Part shown: one piece after another, positions 1 to 10,530 of the stretch
How positions within the stretch are numbered: the stretch's first letter is position 1
How the letters are laid out: the number at the start of each line of letters is the position of its first letter
Origin: Tetradesmus obliquus
Taxonomy: Eukaryota; Chlorophyta; Chlorophyceae; Sphaeropleales; Scenedesmaceae
Direction: 5' to 3'
NCBI GenBank assembly: GCA_030272155.1
Contig: CP126199.1
Location: forward strand, 62,001-126,000
DNA: 64,000 nucleotides
The notes under the pieces: generated by a model
Databases searched by the model: none
What the model saw: the letters and a program-made list of their open reading frames with translations, nothing else
What the model was told of the DNA's origin: nothing
Program-made: the position numbers and the translations under genes

Positions 1-47
1 CGTGCTGGTGCCCAGAAGTCCAGCAATGCTATGCACGTGCACCCCAC

Positions 48-571
48 CAAACGTGAACTGCTGCCGCTGCGCCACCGCCCACTCCTGCGTGCTGAGCGGG
101 AAGTAGCGCCCCTCCAGCAGCAGGCTCACAAAGCTGTCCAGCAGCAGCTGCTCCTGTGCCTGCAGGCTGCTGGGGCAGCTGCCCGCCATTGCTGCTGCCT
201 CGTCAGCGCTGAGCATGGGCTTGGTGGCAGCCATGGCTGACTTGACGGCGCGGGACACCTGGGCGCAGCGTGGTAGGGTTGTTGGGGCCATGCAGCAGAC
301 TTCGATGCTGTGCTCCTTACGAGTCCGGGATCGAGGCTTTCTACTATAAGTTTCAGGTATAAAGGCAATGCCATTCAACAGAGCTGCCTACCTCCATGTA
401 CTCCACGTGAGTGATAAGCTCCAGCAACAGCAGCAGCTGCTGCACCTGAGCCCGGGCGGAGGCATCAGCCACCTGAGCCAGCTCGCCTGCCAGCACGGCC
501 TTGAGGTGCAGGTAGTCAACGTGCAGCTGCCTGTCAGGCGGGCAGACCACCAGATCCGAAGAGGTGGGCAT
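48..571 (-). CDS. DUF3754/TMEM143-like protein, 5' part (partial)
   Basis: Two coding exons read leftward: 571-392 (60 codons from ATG at 571) and 258 to about 48, joined in phase 0 by a GT..AG intron. The donor follows VEYME and the acceptor precedes VSRAVKS. A further donor (GGTGGGG) near position 47 suggests the gene continues beyond the window. The translation is soluble and helical. Its arrangement, HLKAVLAGEL.., LLELITHVEYME, then LLDSFVSLLLEGRYFPLST and EEW-like EWAVAQRQQFTF, resembles the start of plant DUF3754 proteins as I remember them. That assignment is from memory of the family pattern and is tentative. The core domain and membrane segments would lie off the left edge. It is divergently arranged with the MinC-like gene. 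Confidence 0.4.
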
Positions 572-1007
572 GGTGACCGGCCCGGCAACGCGGGTGTGCC
601 CTGACCAGCTTCAAGACAATTAAGCACGCTCGTCTAGCTATAACGTAACCGTATGAACCACGGATGGCGCGCGTATGCTAGGAACTTGAAGCCCGACGCA
701 GCAAGCGTTGGATGACAGTGTGTCAATCAGTGTTTGTAGCTGTAGTCTACGCGCCTGTCGTAAATCGCACATCCAAGCATACGCCGCTGACAAATCAGCT
801 GCTGCTAATCTGCCGATCCAGGGATCCACAGTAAAGCCTTGAGCTAACGACCTGTGTCAGTGCCGAAACAGTTTCGTGGGATGGACCATTAACCAGCAAC
901 ACGATGCAGCACAGCCTGTGTGGCAACAGGTTGCTGCGTGTAAAGCTTGATGGGTTACGGCATCGAGCGTATGCCTTCAAGGGCCTCTGGGCAGTGCCAG
1001 GCAGGAG
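572..1007. promoter_or_regulatory. Shared 5' flank between two divergent genes
   Basis: This 436-bp stretch separates the leftward DUF3754-like start (571) from the rightward MinC-like start (1008). No coding signal is convincing here and it is less GC-rich than its neighbours. It probably holds both promoters and 5' leaders. I see no clear TATA box or named operator. Confidence 0.35.
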
Positions 1008-1576
1008 ATGCCTCCACATCAGCAGGGCACCCCTGCTAACAAAGGTCAGCAACACAATCCGACAGCGTGTCATACCAGATTGGCGTCTAGTCACAACCAA
1101 ACAGCTACAAATCTGTCTGCTGTGGTGCCGCAGGCTACAGCAGACAGCGTTCCCTTGCAGTCCCCCACTGCTGCTGCTGCGCCAACTGCATCCACCAGCA
1201 CTGGCAACAGCAGCGCCAGCGGCAGCGATGCAGTGTACATCAAGGCGCCCATAGCGCCCGGCACTGTGCTGGAGCACCCCAATTGTAGCGTGGTGGTGCT
1301 GGGGGATGTGCCTCTGGGCGCTGCCATCCGCGCAGGAGGGGATGTCATCGTCATGGGCACGTGAGGGGAGCTCGGCAGCGCTGGCAGGATGGCCAGGCGC
1401 CATTGCCTAAGCAGGACTCAGTGTGTGCATGCTATTGATGACGTAATTTGGAACGCCTGCGACGGTTTGGTAGCAGCGGCAACGACGACGACAACCACTG
1501 CTGAGCGCAAGCAGTGCAAGGATAATGCGCAGGCACACGCCCTGGCACCACCTCGGAGTTCAGTGTGCCTGGTTGC

Positions 1577-1615
<39 letters not shown>

Positions 1616-1906
1616 AGGCTGGCTGGCGAGGCGGCAGCTGGCTGCACGGGTGACGCCAGCAGCATCGTGCTGGTGGGCCGCGTGGCGGGCAGCGCCTACC
1701 TCAGCATCGCGGGGCGGCCCGCGCCAGCTGCACTGCAGGCAGCAGGGCGGGACAGCCAGCTGCTGCTGGCGCTGGAGCCGGGGGAGGCGGGGCCGTGCTA
1801 CCAGGTGCGGCGCACGGGCAGGCAGGGCGTGCCCTGCAGCGCTGGTACTACTGTCAGGCAGGAACTGGTGCACTGGTGCAGGCAGTGGTGTGACTGGAGG
1901 TGTTGA
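1008..1906 (+). CDS. MinC C-terminal-domain protein (septum-site factor-like)
   Basis: Two exons are supported: 1008-1360 and 1618-1804, with an unspliced read-through to a stop at 1904-1906. They join in phase at a GT..AG intron whose acceptor follows a CTG tract. The product carries the MinC C-terminal beta-helix signature: PGTVLEHPNCSVVVLGDV, then GAAIRAGGDVIVMGT, then LAGEAAAGCTGD and AYLSIAG. This parallels bacterial MinC (VLGDVNPGA..AGG.I.V.G.LRG.AHAG..GD). MinC blocks FtsZ assembly at wrong sites, so a plastid-division role is likely, but that is inference. The first ~80 residues are Ala/Ser/Thr-rich and low complexity, perhaps a transit peptide. The MinC N-terminal domain is not visible. 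The 3' end is unsure: CAG at 1802-1804 is followed by a usable donor, and splicing to 2106 would fuse it in frame to the exchanger. Confidence 0.6.
1578..1610 (+). repeat. CTG tract before MinC-like exon 2 acceptor
   Basis: Eleven GCT/CTG units sit a few bases before the acceptor AG at 1617. They stand where a polypyrimidine tract would normally lie. Confidence 0.8.
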
Positions 1907-1936
1907 TGCTGAGCAGGTCCTGTCTCTGAGCTGGAC

Positions 1937-2057
1937 GGCAGCAGCAGCAGCAGCAGGGCATTATTACAGCACCACATGCTTGCAGCACCTCATCCTTGCT
2001 CCCACCAGCTGGGTGTTGGGAGAATGCATCCATGCTGCTGTGACTGAAGCGCTGCTG

Positions 2058-2101
<44 letters not shown>

Positions 2102-2102
2102 G
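1937..2102 (+). repeat. CAG tract followed by CTG tract
   Basis: A short CAG run (about 1937-1956) is followed by a long, slightly interrupted CTG run (about 2046-2102) ending at a good acceptor (2105). The two tracts are complementary and could pair in RNA. The stretch 1907-2108 otherwise has no coding signal. Confidence 0.75.
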
Positions 2103-2108
2103 CAGGCC

Positions 2109-2505
2109 ATGCCAGGGTCGCCGCCACTGGTGGCCCCTGCTGCCCCACAGCCGCTGCTGCCGCGGCTGGCGCGTGCTGCCGGGGCGCTTGCCGTGCTGTC
2201 GTTTGGGCTGGCGCTGGTGCTGGGGCCCGGGCAGGTGCTGGGCGGGCTGCTGAGCACCAACGCAGAGACCATCGCAGGTGGGGCTCGGCCCTGGGATGAG
2301 GCCTTGGGGCATGTGGAAGGTGTCATTGAACAGCAGCAGCAGCAGCAGCAGCAGCAGGAAAAGCAAGGCTGGATACAGAGCTGGTGTAGGCAGGCATGTG
2401 CCAGCAGAGCAATCTGCTGCAGCTTGCTGCCGCTGCGACGTGGCACACGCCTCACAGCACGTACGGCTATAGTGCGTGCAGCGCCGCTTGCTGAGCTGAC
2501 CACAC

Positions 2506-2537
<32 letters not shown>

Positions 2538-4081
2538 GCGCAGGCGCCATGCTTGACGTGTTTGTGTTTGGCTACATCATCCTGCAGGTGAGCAGCCAGC
2601 AGGGCCCCAGCGGGCCAAGCAGGAACAAGGCAGCAAAAGCGCTGCGCTACCAAAGCTGCAGCAGCAGCAGCGGCAGGAGGCCCTCAGCTGATTGTGTTGG
2701 CAGCTTGCAGGCTTACTCGCTCCGCCAATGCAGCCACTTTCGCTCATCTGCTGTTCCACTTCTGCTGCAACCACGCACGCTGCTTTTTGATGTCCATATA
2801 TTCTTCAACCACTGCCGCTCTGCAGGGTGCCGCGCTGCTGGCTGCGGGCAGCGAGCTGCTGCTGGAGATTGTCAATCCCGGCATCATCGGCGGTGTGGTG
2901 CTGCCCGTGCTGGGTGCGCTGCCCGACAGCCTCATCATCCTCAGCAGCTTGAGTGCCAGCCAGGCGGAGGCGCAGGAGTCGCTGGCGGTGGGCGTGGGTG
3001 AGCGCTGCAGCACAGGGCTGGGGGAGCGACAGCAGCAGTGTGACTTATCACAGCTTGCTGTGCACGGTGGTGATGTGTGGGGATCAGCTGCAGCGTCACC
3101 ACATGGTACAGACCATTGCACTTGGACATGCAGCCGCATGACAATGAAGTGTTGTGTTGCACCTTACACAGTTCAGCGGCAGTGGTGGTGAGATGTTGCC
3201 TCACTCGCAGTTGCCGCACTTTTTACTGCTCAAGCTGATGCGATTCCTTACCTGTTGCTGCGCCTCCCGCTCAGGCACGCTTGCCGGCTCCAGTGTGCTG
3301 CTGCTGTCGCTTGCGTGGGGCCTGAGCGTGCTGCTGGGGCGCTGCGACCTCAACGAGCAAGGCATAGCAGTAGACAAGAAGCTGACACGAGGCTGGGACC
3401 TGGCGCGCACAGGTGGGACGCTGGGTTGCTCTTCGGGGCCATGGGCCGCGGTACATGCCAAGCAGTGTCCACAGTGGAAATGGAGAAGGTGCGCTGCATG
3501 GCATGCCCAGTTTAGAATAGCAGGTGATTCTTCTGGCTGCACCTGTACGCGCTGTCCCGCCGATCAGCACCGCTGCTGTCTGGCTGCAAAGATGCTCTAC
3601 AATTCCACCCTGCTGCTGCTGCTGCTGCCGCAGGCGTGACCGTGGACCGTGATGTGCGCCAGGGTGCTGCCATCATGGCTGGCAGCGTGCTGCTGTACGG
3701 CACGGTGCAGGTGCCCGCCTTCATGGGCTTCCCCAACTCGCCACAGGTGCGTGTGCTGCTGGTGCTGTTGTGGCACGGGAAAGCCTTGCCGGGGTTCGTG
3801 AGCTCGTTCAACTTGGTGCAGAGCCTTGGTGCCCTAGTTGGTGAGGCAGACAATGCTGCAAGTCAGACTGTTCTGGGACCTGTCACTCCTTGTCAGGCAG
3901 CTGATCTTACTCGAGGGCGGCAGAGATGCACATTGGGCGCAGAGCCTTGATGTTGCGCAGCTGCGCTGTTGAGAGTCTCAACTGGACGCTGCACACCAGT
4001 CAGTGGGGGCATGGACGATCCTGCGGTTAAGGAAGTGCAAACATTGGGCCCTGGTTACGTATGCTTGCCTTGCTGCTGCCG

Positions 4082-4118
<37 letters not shown>

Positions 4119-7100
4119 AGGCGGCGCTGGTGGGGGCTGTGGCGTGCCTGTCCTCCATGGTGGGCTACTGCGTGTACAGCGTGCTGTCACCGCAGCTGCA
4201 GCAGCGCCGCATTGACGCCGCCCGGCGCAAGCGCTTCAGGATGGTGGCGGTGCAGGTGGGCTGGAAGTGAACACGGCAGCTGACCGCATCACCTGCAGGT
4301 GCATCACCTGCAGGTGCATCACCTGCAGGTGCACATGCAGCATCAGGTCCAAGCAACCGCATCACCTGCAGGTGCACATGCAGCATCAGGTCCAAGCAAC
4401 CGGACTTGTCTGTATAGCCGTGCAGCTGCAGCTGCCACCAGCCTTGTCATCTGAGTTTTCTGCTGCAGCCTGCGCCCTGAGTAAGCTGTGGCCCTGGCCA
4501 AACGCTTCTTGTCGACGCTTTGTACATCCATACTGATGCCGTGTGCTTATGTGTACCTGCACCTGCACGCACCCTCACCCCCCCCCCCAACCCCCCACCC
4601 CCCCCACCCCCCCCCCACACACACACACACACCAGGCGCTGGCGCTGCGCAGCAGTGAGCGGTACGGGTCGCTTGTTGACTGGCGGGGCCGGCTGGACCC
4701 CGTGACGGTGCGCAGCATCTTTGACGAGTTTGACACCGACCACAGCGGCGCCATCGACAAAGGGGAGGTGCAGGTGCGGGGCTGGGCGAGAGGCAGCGCA
4801 TGCAGGTGCTGGCTGAACCCTGGCATTTCAAACAGATGATGGCAGCACAGCCAGCTAGGTGCTAGCAGCACACTGCTGTCGTACCGCTAGATAGCCGGCA
4901 GCACTTCCTGCAGGGGACAGCTGTTCATTGCTGCTGTGCGTTCCGTCTGCCATCTCGACACCCTTGCTGCTGACTGATATGCCTCTCACTGCTGCTGCTG
5001 CCTGCTGCTGGCTCCTCCGTCTGTGGCTTCCTGTCACCCACTTTGCCCCCAGGGCCTGCTGCTGGGGCTGCAGCTGGCTGGCGGCTCCACTGAGGTGCCT
5101 GACCAGGACACCATGGACTACTGGATGAAGGTGGGGGGAGGGGGTTGACTCCAAACATGGAAAATATGTCTGGTGTACATGGGGTCCAGCGCAAGCAGTG
5201 TCAACATACTTGCAGTGAGCTAGTTGCATTTCCCGTGAGTTAGTGAAGCAATCTCAGCATGAATGTGCGGGTCCCTGACAGCTGCCTCACCGACTTTGCG
5301 CTCCTCACTGCTGCTGCTCATGCCCTCCCTTGCCCGCTCCCCTGCCACTCCCCCTGGGCCTGCTTGCAGGAGTTTGCTTTGCCGCCAACGATGACGGCCG
5401 CAGCTTCCCCTGCACGAATTTGACGCCGACCTTTTCTGTGCCTTTTTCACATCTTTCCCTGCAGGAGTTTGACGCCAACTATGACGGCCGCATCTCTTTT
5501 GACGAGTTCAACAGCGCGCTGGGCCGCTGGGTGGACGAGAAGCTGACCAGCGTGGAAAGCTCAGCAGGCGGCGGTAACGGCTTCGCGGGGCGCTACAGTG
5601 CACTGCTGGACCCTCACGGCGGCGGGCCTGCTGCCAGCTTGTTAGAAGACCTGCCCCCTGATGACCTGGCCGCACTGCAGGTCGGGTGCAGCAGAGGGTG
5701 GCGCGGGGAGCAAACGCTGTCTGCAGGCGGCAGCATCATGGGCTGGGCCAGTCTTGCAAGCACAGACACCCCTGCCATGCAACTGCTGAGCTGGCCTTGC
5801 TGCATGCAGCTGCCCAGGCCCTGCACAGCATGTGATGCTCCAGTCAGGGCAAATCCCTGCCATGATGCTGCTGGCTTGGCAGCTGGCGAGGAGCTGCCCC
5901 GCACCCCAGCCACTCTGCTGCACTATCACCCACTGTGGCTCCATGCGTTTCCCTGTGTCCCCCTGCCCTTGCTGCTGCAGGAGACTGCTGCTGATCTGGA
6001 GGCTGAGTCAGCGGCTAATGCAGCTGTTGAGTCATGCTGCTGCAACAACAGTCGCCTGCTGCTGCAGCAGCTCTGCGCTGCCTAGCATCCTCCTTTTGCG
6101 AGTGCCCATCCAACTACCCAGCTGCATTGCTTCAACACAGCGCCCCGCGCCCCTGCCCCCACCCCGCACTGCTGCTGCAGGAGACTGCTGCTGAGCTGGA
6201 GGCTGAGTCAGCGGCTGATGCAGCTGATGAGCTGGAGGGGCAGCCCGCGCAGCCGCTGAGCCGCAAGGACATCCTGGTGCGGGCGGTGGCCCAGATGGGT
6301 GCGGGCATCGCGCTGTGTGCCGTGTTCAGCGACCCACTGGTGGACGCGCTCACACACCTCAGCAGGTGCGGGAAGTGGGTGGAGGGGCCCCAGCCCAGGC
6401 TGGCAGCTGTGGCAGGTTGTATGTGTAGTGGCAGCGGTGACGAGAGGATAGCGGTCCAAGCCACACTGCAAGGACGGCACTGCTAGCGTAGTCTGAGGCC
6501 TGCTGGTTGATATGCCTAGTGCTGAGCTGGGTGGCTGTGTGTTGCCGGGCTGCTGCTGCTGCAACAGGGCCAGCGGCATCGCGCCCTTCATCGTGGGCTT
6601 TGTGCTGACCCCGCTGGCCTCCAACAGCAGCGAGCTGGTGTCCAGCCTTACCTTCGCGGCGCGCAAGAAGCGCAAGAACATGAGCCTCACGCTGTCACAG
6701 GTGCGGCGGGCAGGCAGGCAGGCAGGCAGCTGAATGCACGCAACGCTCTGCCAGGTTGGGGGACAGCTGCTTTCCCTGCAGCACTTCATGTGTTCGAGTT
6801 CGTCCATTACGATGCCAGTTTTGTTTGCAAGAACATGAGCCTCAAGCTGTCACAGGTGGGGGGCGGCAGGCGGGCAGGCACGCAGGCAGCTGCAGGACGG
6901 AAACAGTGCTCTGCCAACGTGGAGGACAGCTGCTGTGCCTGCAGCACTTTGTGTGCTGTTCAGGCAGCGTTGCTTGTGCCTATGCTACACTTGGCGACTG
7001 TCTGCATGCCAGACACTGCAAGTAGGGCTGTGTGAGCAGCAGCACCACGCCCGGCCTGAACAGGCCTGCTGCTTTGCTGTGATACAATGCCTGTCCCTGC

Positions 7101-7709
7101 CTCTTCTGCCCCTGCTGCTGCTGGCCTTCATGTCGTCGTAGGTGTATGGTGCCGTGACGATGAACAACACGCTGGTGCTGGGGCTGTTCCTGGTGGTGGT
7201 GCACCTGCGCAAGCTGGCCTGGTGAGGGCGGCAGGGGGAGGCAGGGTGAAGGGGCGCTTGCAGGATCGAGTGTGCCGGATAACTTCACATCTGCTGCGAC
7301 GCCTGTCAAGTTTATGCGGAACAGTATCTGGCATCGTGGTCATGGCGGGCTGGATGCACACCTGGTTCCTTGTGTGCCTGGGACATGTGCTGCTGCGTGA
7401 CAGCAAGCACAGTGCAGGGTGCGCTCCGCATGTATGCAGGCACATGCCAGCTGCTGCTATGACATGGTCCTGACCCAGTGCTGCCTGCAACTGTCCCCTT
7501 CCTCGCACCCCGCTCACAACTGTACACAACCACCCCCCAGGGTCTACTCCAGCGAGGTGGCGGTCATCGTTGCAGCCACGCTGGCGGTGGGGGCGCTGGG
7601 CGCCAGCCGCAGCAGCTTCAGGGCGGGCTGGGCGCTGCCGGCGCTGGCGCTGTACCCGCTCAGCCTGGGAGGGGTGTACTTGCTGGACGCGCTGCTGGGC
7701 TGGCAGTAG
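2109..7709 (+). CDS. NCL-like Na+/Ca2+ exchanger with two EF-hands
   Basis: Thirteen exons close in frame to 589 residues: 2109-2277, 2544-2587, 2826-2997, 3275-3412, 3634-3746, 4121-4255, 4636-4773, 5053-5130, 5465-5680, 6181-6365, 6568-6700, 7142-7221, 7541-7709. Length and domain order match Arabidopsis NCL (about 585 aa). There is an N-terminal hydrophobic signal/anchor. Alpha-repeat 1 (about 78-112) contains GSELLLEI and LGALPDS. EF-hand 1 (about 291) reads DTDHSGAIDKGE and EF-hand 2 (about 332) reads DANYDGRISFDEF. Alpha-repeat 2 (about 466-500) contains FVLTPLASNSSELVSS, followed by three more membrane spans and LLGWQ at the end. It should be an EF-hand-regulated cation/Ca2+ antiporter of an internal membrane such as the vacuole. 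ATG at 2109 is the first in-frame Met before the hydrophobic stretch. An acceptor-like AG just upstream (2105) leaves open an earlier 5' exon. Four exons have nearby tandem echoes. Confidence 0.93.
2330..2357 (+). repeat. CAG tract in exchanger intron 1
   Basis: Nine or so CAG units lie about 50 bases after the donor of exon 1. The same intron ends in a CTG tract at 2508-2536. Confidence 0.8.
2508..2536 (+). repeat. CTG tract before exchanger exon 2 acceptor
   Basis: CTG repeats end a few bases before the acceptor AG at 2543. They are complementary to the CAG tract near the 5' end of the same intron. Confidence 0.8.
4290..4401 (+). repeat. 15-bp and 43-bp tandem repeats with CACCTGCAGGTG palindrome
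   Basis: In exchanger intron 6, a 15-bp unit (CACCTGCAGGTGCAT) occurs three times. Two overlapping 43-bp units (about 4316-4358 and 4359-4401) then each carry the same palindrome plus a CATCAGGTCCAAGCAACC tail. Each palindrome joins a CTGCAG acceptor-like end directly to a GTG donor-like start. Confidence 0.85.
4566..4634 (+). repeat. C-rich and CA microsatellite before exon 7 acceptor
   Basis: Long runs of C interrupted by A, then a CA repeat, lead directly to the acceptor at 4635. This is an alternative to the CTG-type intron end used elsewhere in the gene. Confidence 0.8.
5364..5430 (+). repeat. Echoes of the EF-hand 2 exon start
   Basis: TTGCAG followed by a degenerate copy of the exon 9 start (5370-5404, keeping GCCAACGATGACGGCCGC) and a second shorter copy (about 5411-5430) precede the real exon at 5465. 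Copy spacing is about 46 and 49 bp. The first copy has lost the exact EF-hand frame and no donor follows, so they are probably not exons. Confidence 0.85.
5971..6035 (+). repeat. Echo of exchanger exon 10 start
   Basis: GCTGCTGCAG and the next about 53 bases repeat the acceptor and start of exon 10 (6181) exactly 200 bp upstream, with only a few mismatches. The copy is open in the phase left by exon 9 (ETAADLEAESAANAAVES) but reaches a stop by 6085 with no evident donor. It is a decayed or cryptic exon. Confidence 0.88.
6673..6960 (+). repeat. 155-bp tandem duplication across exon 11 donor
   Basis: The last about 28 bases of exon 11 (AAGAACATGAGCCTC..CTGTCACAG), its donor and following intron are copied at 6827-6960. 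One base in the coding part changes Thr to Lys. The GT donor is retained in the copy, along with the GGCAGG-rich intron and the TGCAGCACTT motif. The copy keeps the donor but has no clear acceptor. Confidence 0.85.
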
Positions 7710-7910
7710 CGGCGGGGCTGGCAGTACTGCTGCTGAACGCGCTGCTGGGCCGGCAGTAGCGGCTGGGCTGGCAGTACTGCTGCTGGACGCGTTGCTGGGC
7801 TGACAGTAGCAGGGCTGGCAGTCATGCGGCTGGCAGTAGCAGGGCTGGAGTGGCAGAGCCAGCAGTGGCTGGGCTGGCAGTAGCAGGGCTGGCAGTAGCG
7901 TGACAGCTTA
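7683..7910 (+). repeat. 50-bp tandem repeats of the exchanger stop-codon region
   Basis: The last codons (LDALLGWQ) plus stop and 3' bases form a 50-bp unit at 7683-7732, copied at 7733-7782 and 7783-7832. It then decays into GGGCTGGCAGTAGCA repeats to about 7910. Only the first copy is in the gene; the others lie in the 3' flank. Confidence 0.88.
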
Positions 7911-9112
7911 CAGGATTGGCGCAACCAGAGCTAGGCTAGCACAACTGAGTGCTCAAGATATTACATGCCATATGCAAACTCTCTGTCAACAACTGCTCCG
8001 GGTTTGGCGCCGCATGTGATGCGCAGCTGCTGTCTGGCCGCAGCATTCACCATAAGGCGGGCAGTGGCAGGCTGCAGTTGAGGTTGTGCAGTACTATATT
8101 GCCGGCAGGTACAGCTCTGGCAGGCAATCTGCGATGGAGCAAAACAAACGAGGAGGATGGTGCTGCGGCATGCCGTGCTGCCATGCCGCGTGTCATACAG
8201 TGCATATGCTGGTGCTGCCAGCACCAACAGTGTTAGTGTGTGGGGAGGGTGCCGTGCAGGCGTCAACTGGGAACTCGGGGTGCAGTGTGCCTGTGGTGTG
8301 GTGAGTGAGAGACTTGGCGCAGCAAGGCAAGTTGACAGTCGAGCTTGTCAGAGGTTAGCAGCCCGCAGGCTGAAGCAGCGCCTTGGCCAGCAGCAGCTCA
8401 TGCTGTTGGTTGCTGCAGTCTGCCACACCCTAGCCTGACTTCTGGCATACTCTGTATGTTTCACTTCAGAGGCTTAGAAGTACATCAAGATGGTAAAAGC
8501 AAGTTTCAGTGTGTTGAATTTGTGCCTTCTGCTTTATGTATGTATACATGTAGACGTGTGAGCAAGCATGCCATGCTGACTGGGTAGCATGATGATGCCA
8601 GCAGTACAGTTGCGTTGTACGATGCTAAGCGGCTGTGCCTTCGGCAGTGGTTGCCCTGCATAACATGAAGCGAGGCTAATCACAAGATTACTACTCACAT
8701 GATCGCTCAACTCAACTCGCAACAACATGCGGGCACCATGTGGGGTAAACCCTCCATCGAGACAGGCACAGGTGACACTCCCGACAGCGTGACAGGAAAA
8801 GACGGATCAACTGGGCTCCTCCAACCACGACTGAAGCATCTCACTTTCATCAACCATCACTGCTTGACGAGACCGCATCAGCAGCGCGTCTGCTGTGGTG
8901 ACACTGCAGCACTGACTGGGTTGAAGCTAGACAACAACCATTGAAGAGCAACTCCCTGATGGCAGCTCGAAACATATAGCAGCAGCGAAAAGAGCTGAAA
9001 TTGCAAGGGACTGCAACCACAAAGACAGCCAGGTCCGTTGCTTGCCTTGCAGTAGCAGCAGCAGCAGCACAGCAGCAATTGCATGGGTCTGCCACTTGCT
9101 TTGCCTTGACGT

Positions 9113-9148
<36 letters not shown>

Positions 9149-9362
9149 GAAGCAGCAGCAACGGCAGCACATCCTACAGTAGGTAGTCCTGTTATCTGCA
9201 GGTGGTGCAGCATGCTCAATAAACCAGCAAGGTCAAAGAGCTGCAGCTCAGACACAGTCAACAGCATTGGCTTCATCCTGCTTGAGCCCCACAGCACCCT
9301 TCACCTGCCTGCCATGTGCGTTGCAGGGTGTCTGCTGCTGCCACAGCAGCTGGTGCAGTGCA
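7911..9362. other. Intergenic stretch, no supported gene
   Basis: No open frame here has domain-like content or splice-consistent exons. A CAG-rich run occurs at about 9053-9160. It includes the 3' flank of the exchanger and the 5' flank of the EI24/Rrt8-like gene. Confidence 0.5.
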
Positions 9363-10455
9363 ATGTCGGTGCTGACCAGCTGGCTGTACCCCCTCCAGGT
9401 GTGCAGCAGCTGGCAGCAGAGCGCAGTGAGCACCAGGACACACAGCACAGACGGGCCATGAATGCATAATCTTGTCTGCCGGGCGCATGTGCGTGCATCA
9501 TATCACAGCCCAACTCCTTGGCACTGCACAGCGTGTCACCAGTCGTAGCCTGCAACGCTGGCGGCAGCACGTCAGTGTCAGCTGACTGCTGCACCTAAAG
9601 GTGCATTGTGCGCTGCTGCTGCTGTTACGTGCCTGCCTGCAGGGCATCGTGCTGCTCACCTCCTCCCCGCAGCTGCTACGAGTGGTGCTCAAGTTCCTGG
9701 CGGTGGTCACTGCAGCATCACTTGCACTGACAGTGGGCTGGATCCACCTGGCCTGGCAGCCCCACCTGGCCCTGGTGGCTAGGGTCTTCGGGCTCAACCT
9801 GTTTGCCAAGCTCGTCACGCTGCTGCTGCTGCTGACCGAGTCAGCGCTGCCGGTTTATGCCATGTTTGACCACCGCTTCAGGCGCATGCAGCGGCAGCTG
9901 TTCACAGCCACGCTGCGCATGAAGGGCGTGCAGGTGGCGCCCATGAGCCAGGCGGACGCAGCAGCCCTCACCGCCCACCTGGCCAAGCAGCAGCAGCAGC
10001 AGCGGCAGCAGATAGCAGCGGCATCTGGCAAGACTGGTCTAGCAGCAGGTGCTGCTGCCAGCCTGGCCAGCTTTGCCTGGCGGCTGCTGCTCAAGCCGCA
10101 GCCACAGGAGGGCCTGCTGCTGCGCAAGGCGCGCGACATGTTCACGCTGGGCACCAGCTTAGTGCTGCCGCCGCTGCTGCCGCTGTATGCGTACCGCGAC
10201 AGCGCCGCAGAAGCCGCATCACTGCTGGCCAGCTACTGGCACAGCAAGGGTGCCACGTCAGCAGAGGCGCAGGCGCTGCTGGCTGATGCAAGGGGCTGGG
10301 AGCTGCGCGGCTTTGGGTTGGTGGCGCTGGGGCTTAGTTACATACCGCTGGCCAGCTGGGCGCTGGGGCTGAGCAACACGGTGGGCGCGGCGCTGCTGGC
10401 GGCTGACCTGGAGGCGCGGGGGGTGCCGCTGCTGCCCAAGGGGCGGACGGGGTGA
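9363..10455 (+). CDS. EI24/Rrt8-like multi-span membrane protein
   Basis: A short first exon (9363-9398, ATG start, MSVLTSWLYPLQ) joins in phase 0 to a long last exon (9643-10455), giving 282 residues. The sequence has several hydrophobic segments: about 13-60, 66-85, 150-180 and 225-255. The opening YPLQGI followed by a membrane-adjacent stretch, and the ending GLSNTVGAALLAADLE, recall fungal Rrt8/LDS and EI24/CysZ-type proteins. I recall this from family patterns only. A run of Gln and Ala sits in the central loop. The function is unknown. Related fungal proteins associate with lipid droplets or the spore wall. A TGTAA motif lies 76 bases after the stop. Confidence 0.5.
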
Positions 10456-10530
10456 GCGATGAGCGATTGTTGCGGCGGTTGTCATTTGCTGCCCTGGCCG
10501 CGGTTCTGTGAGTCTATTGGTCACCAGATG

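Noticed and set aside
4543..4635. Pro-rich open frame in C-rich tract
   Set aside because: This is the pyrimidine-rich end of exchanger intron 6, not coding.
8850..9297. Leftward open frames with Leu/Ala/Cys runs
   Set aside because: They are antisense readings of a CAG tract.
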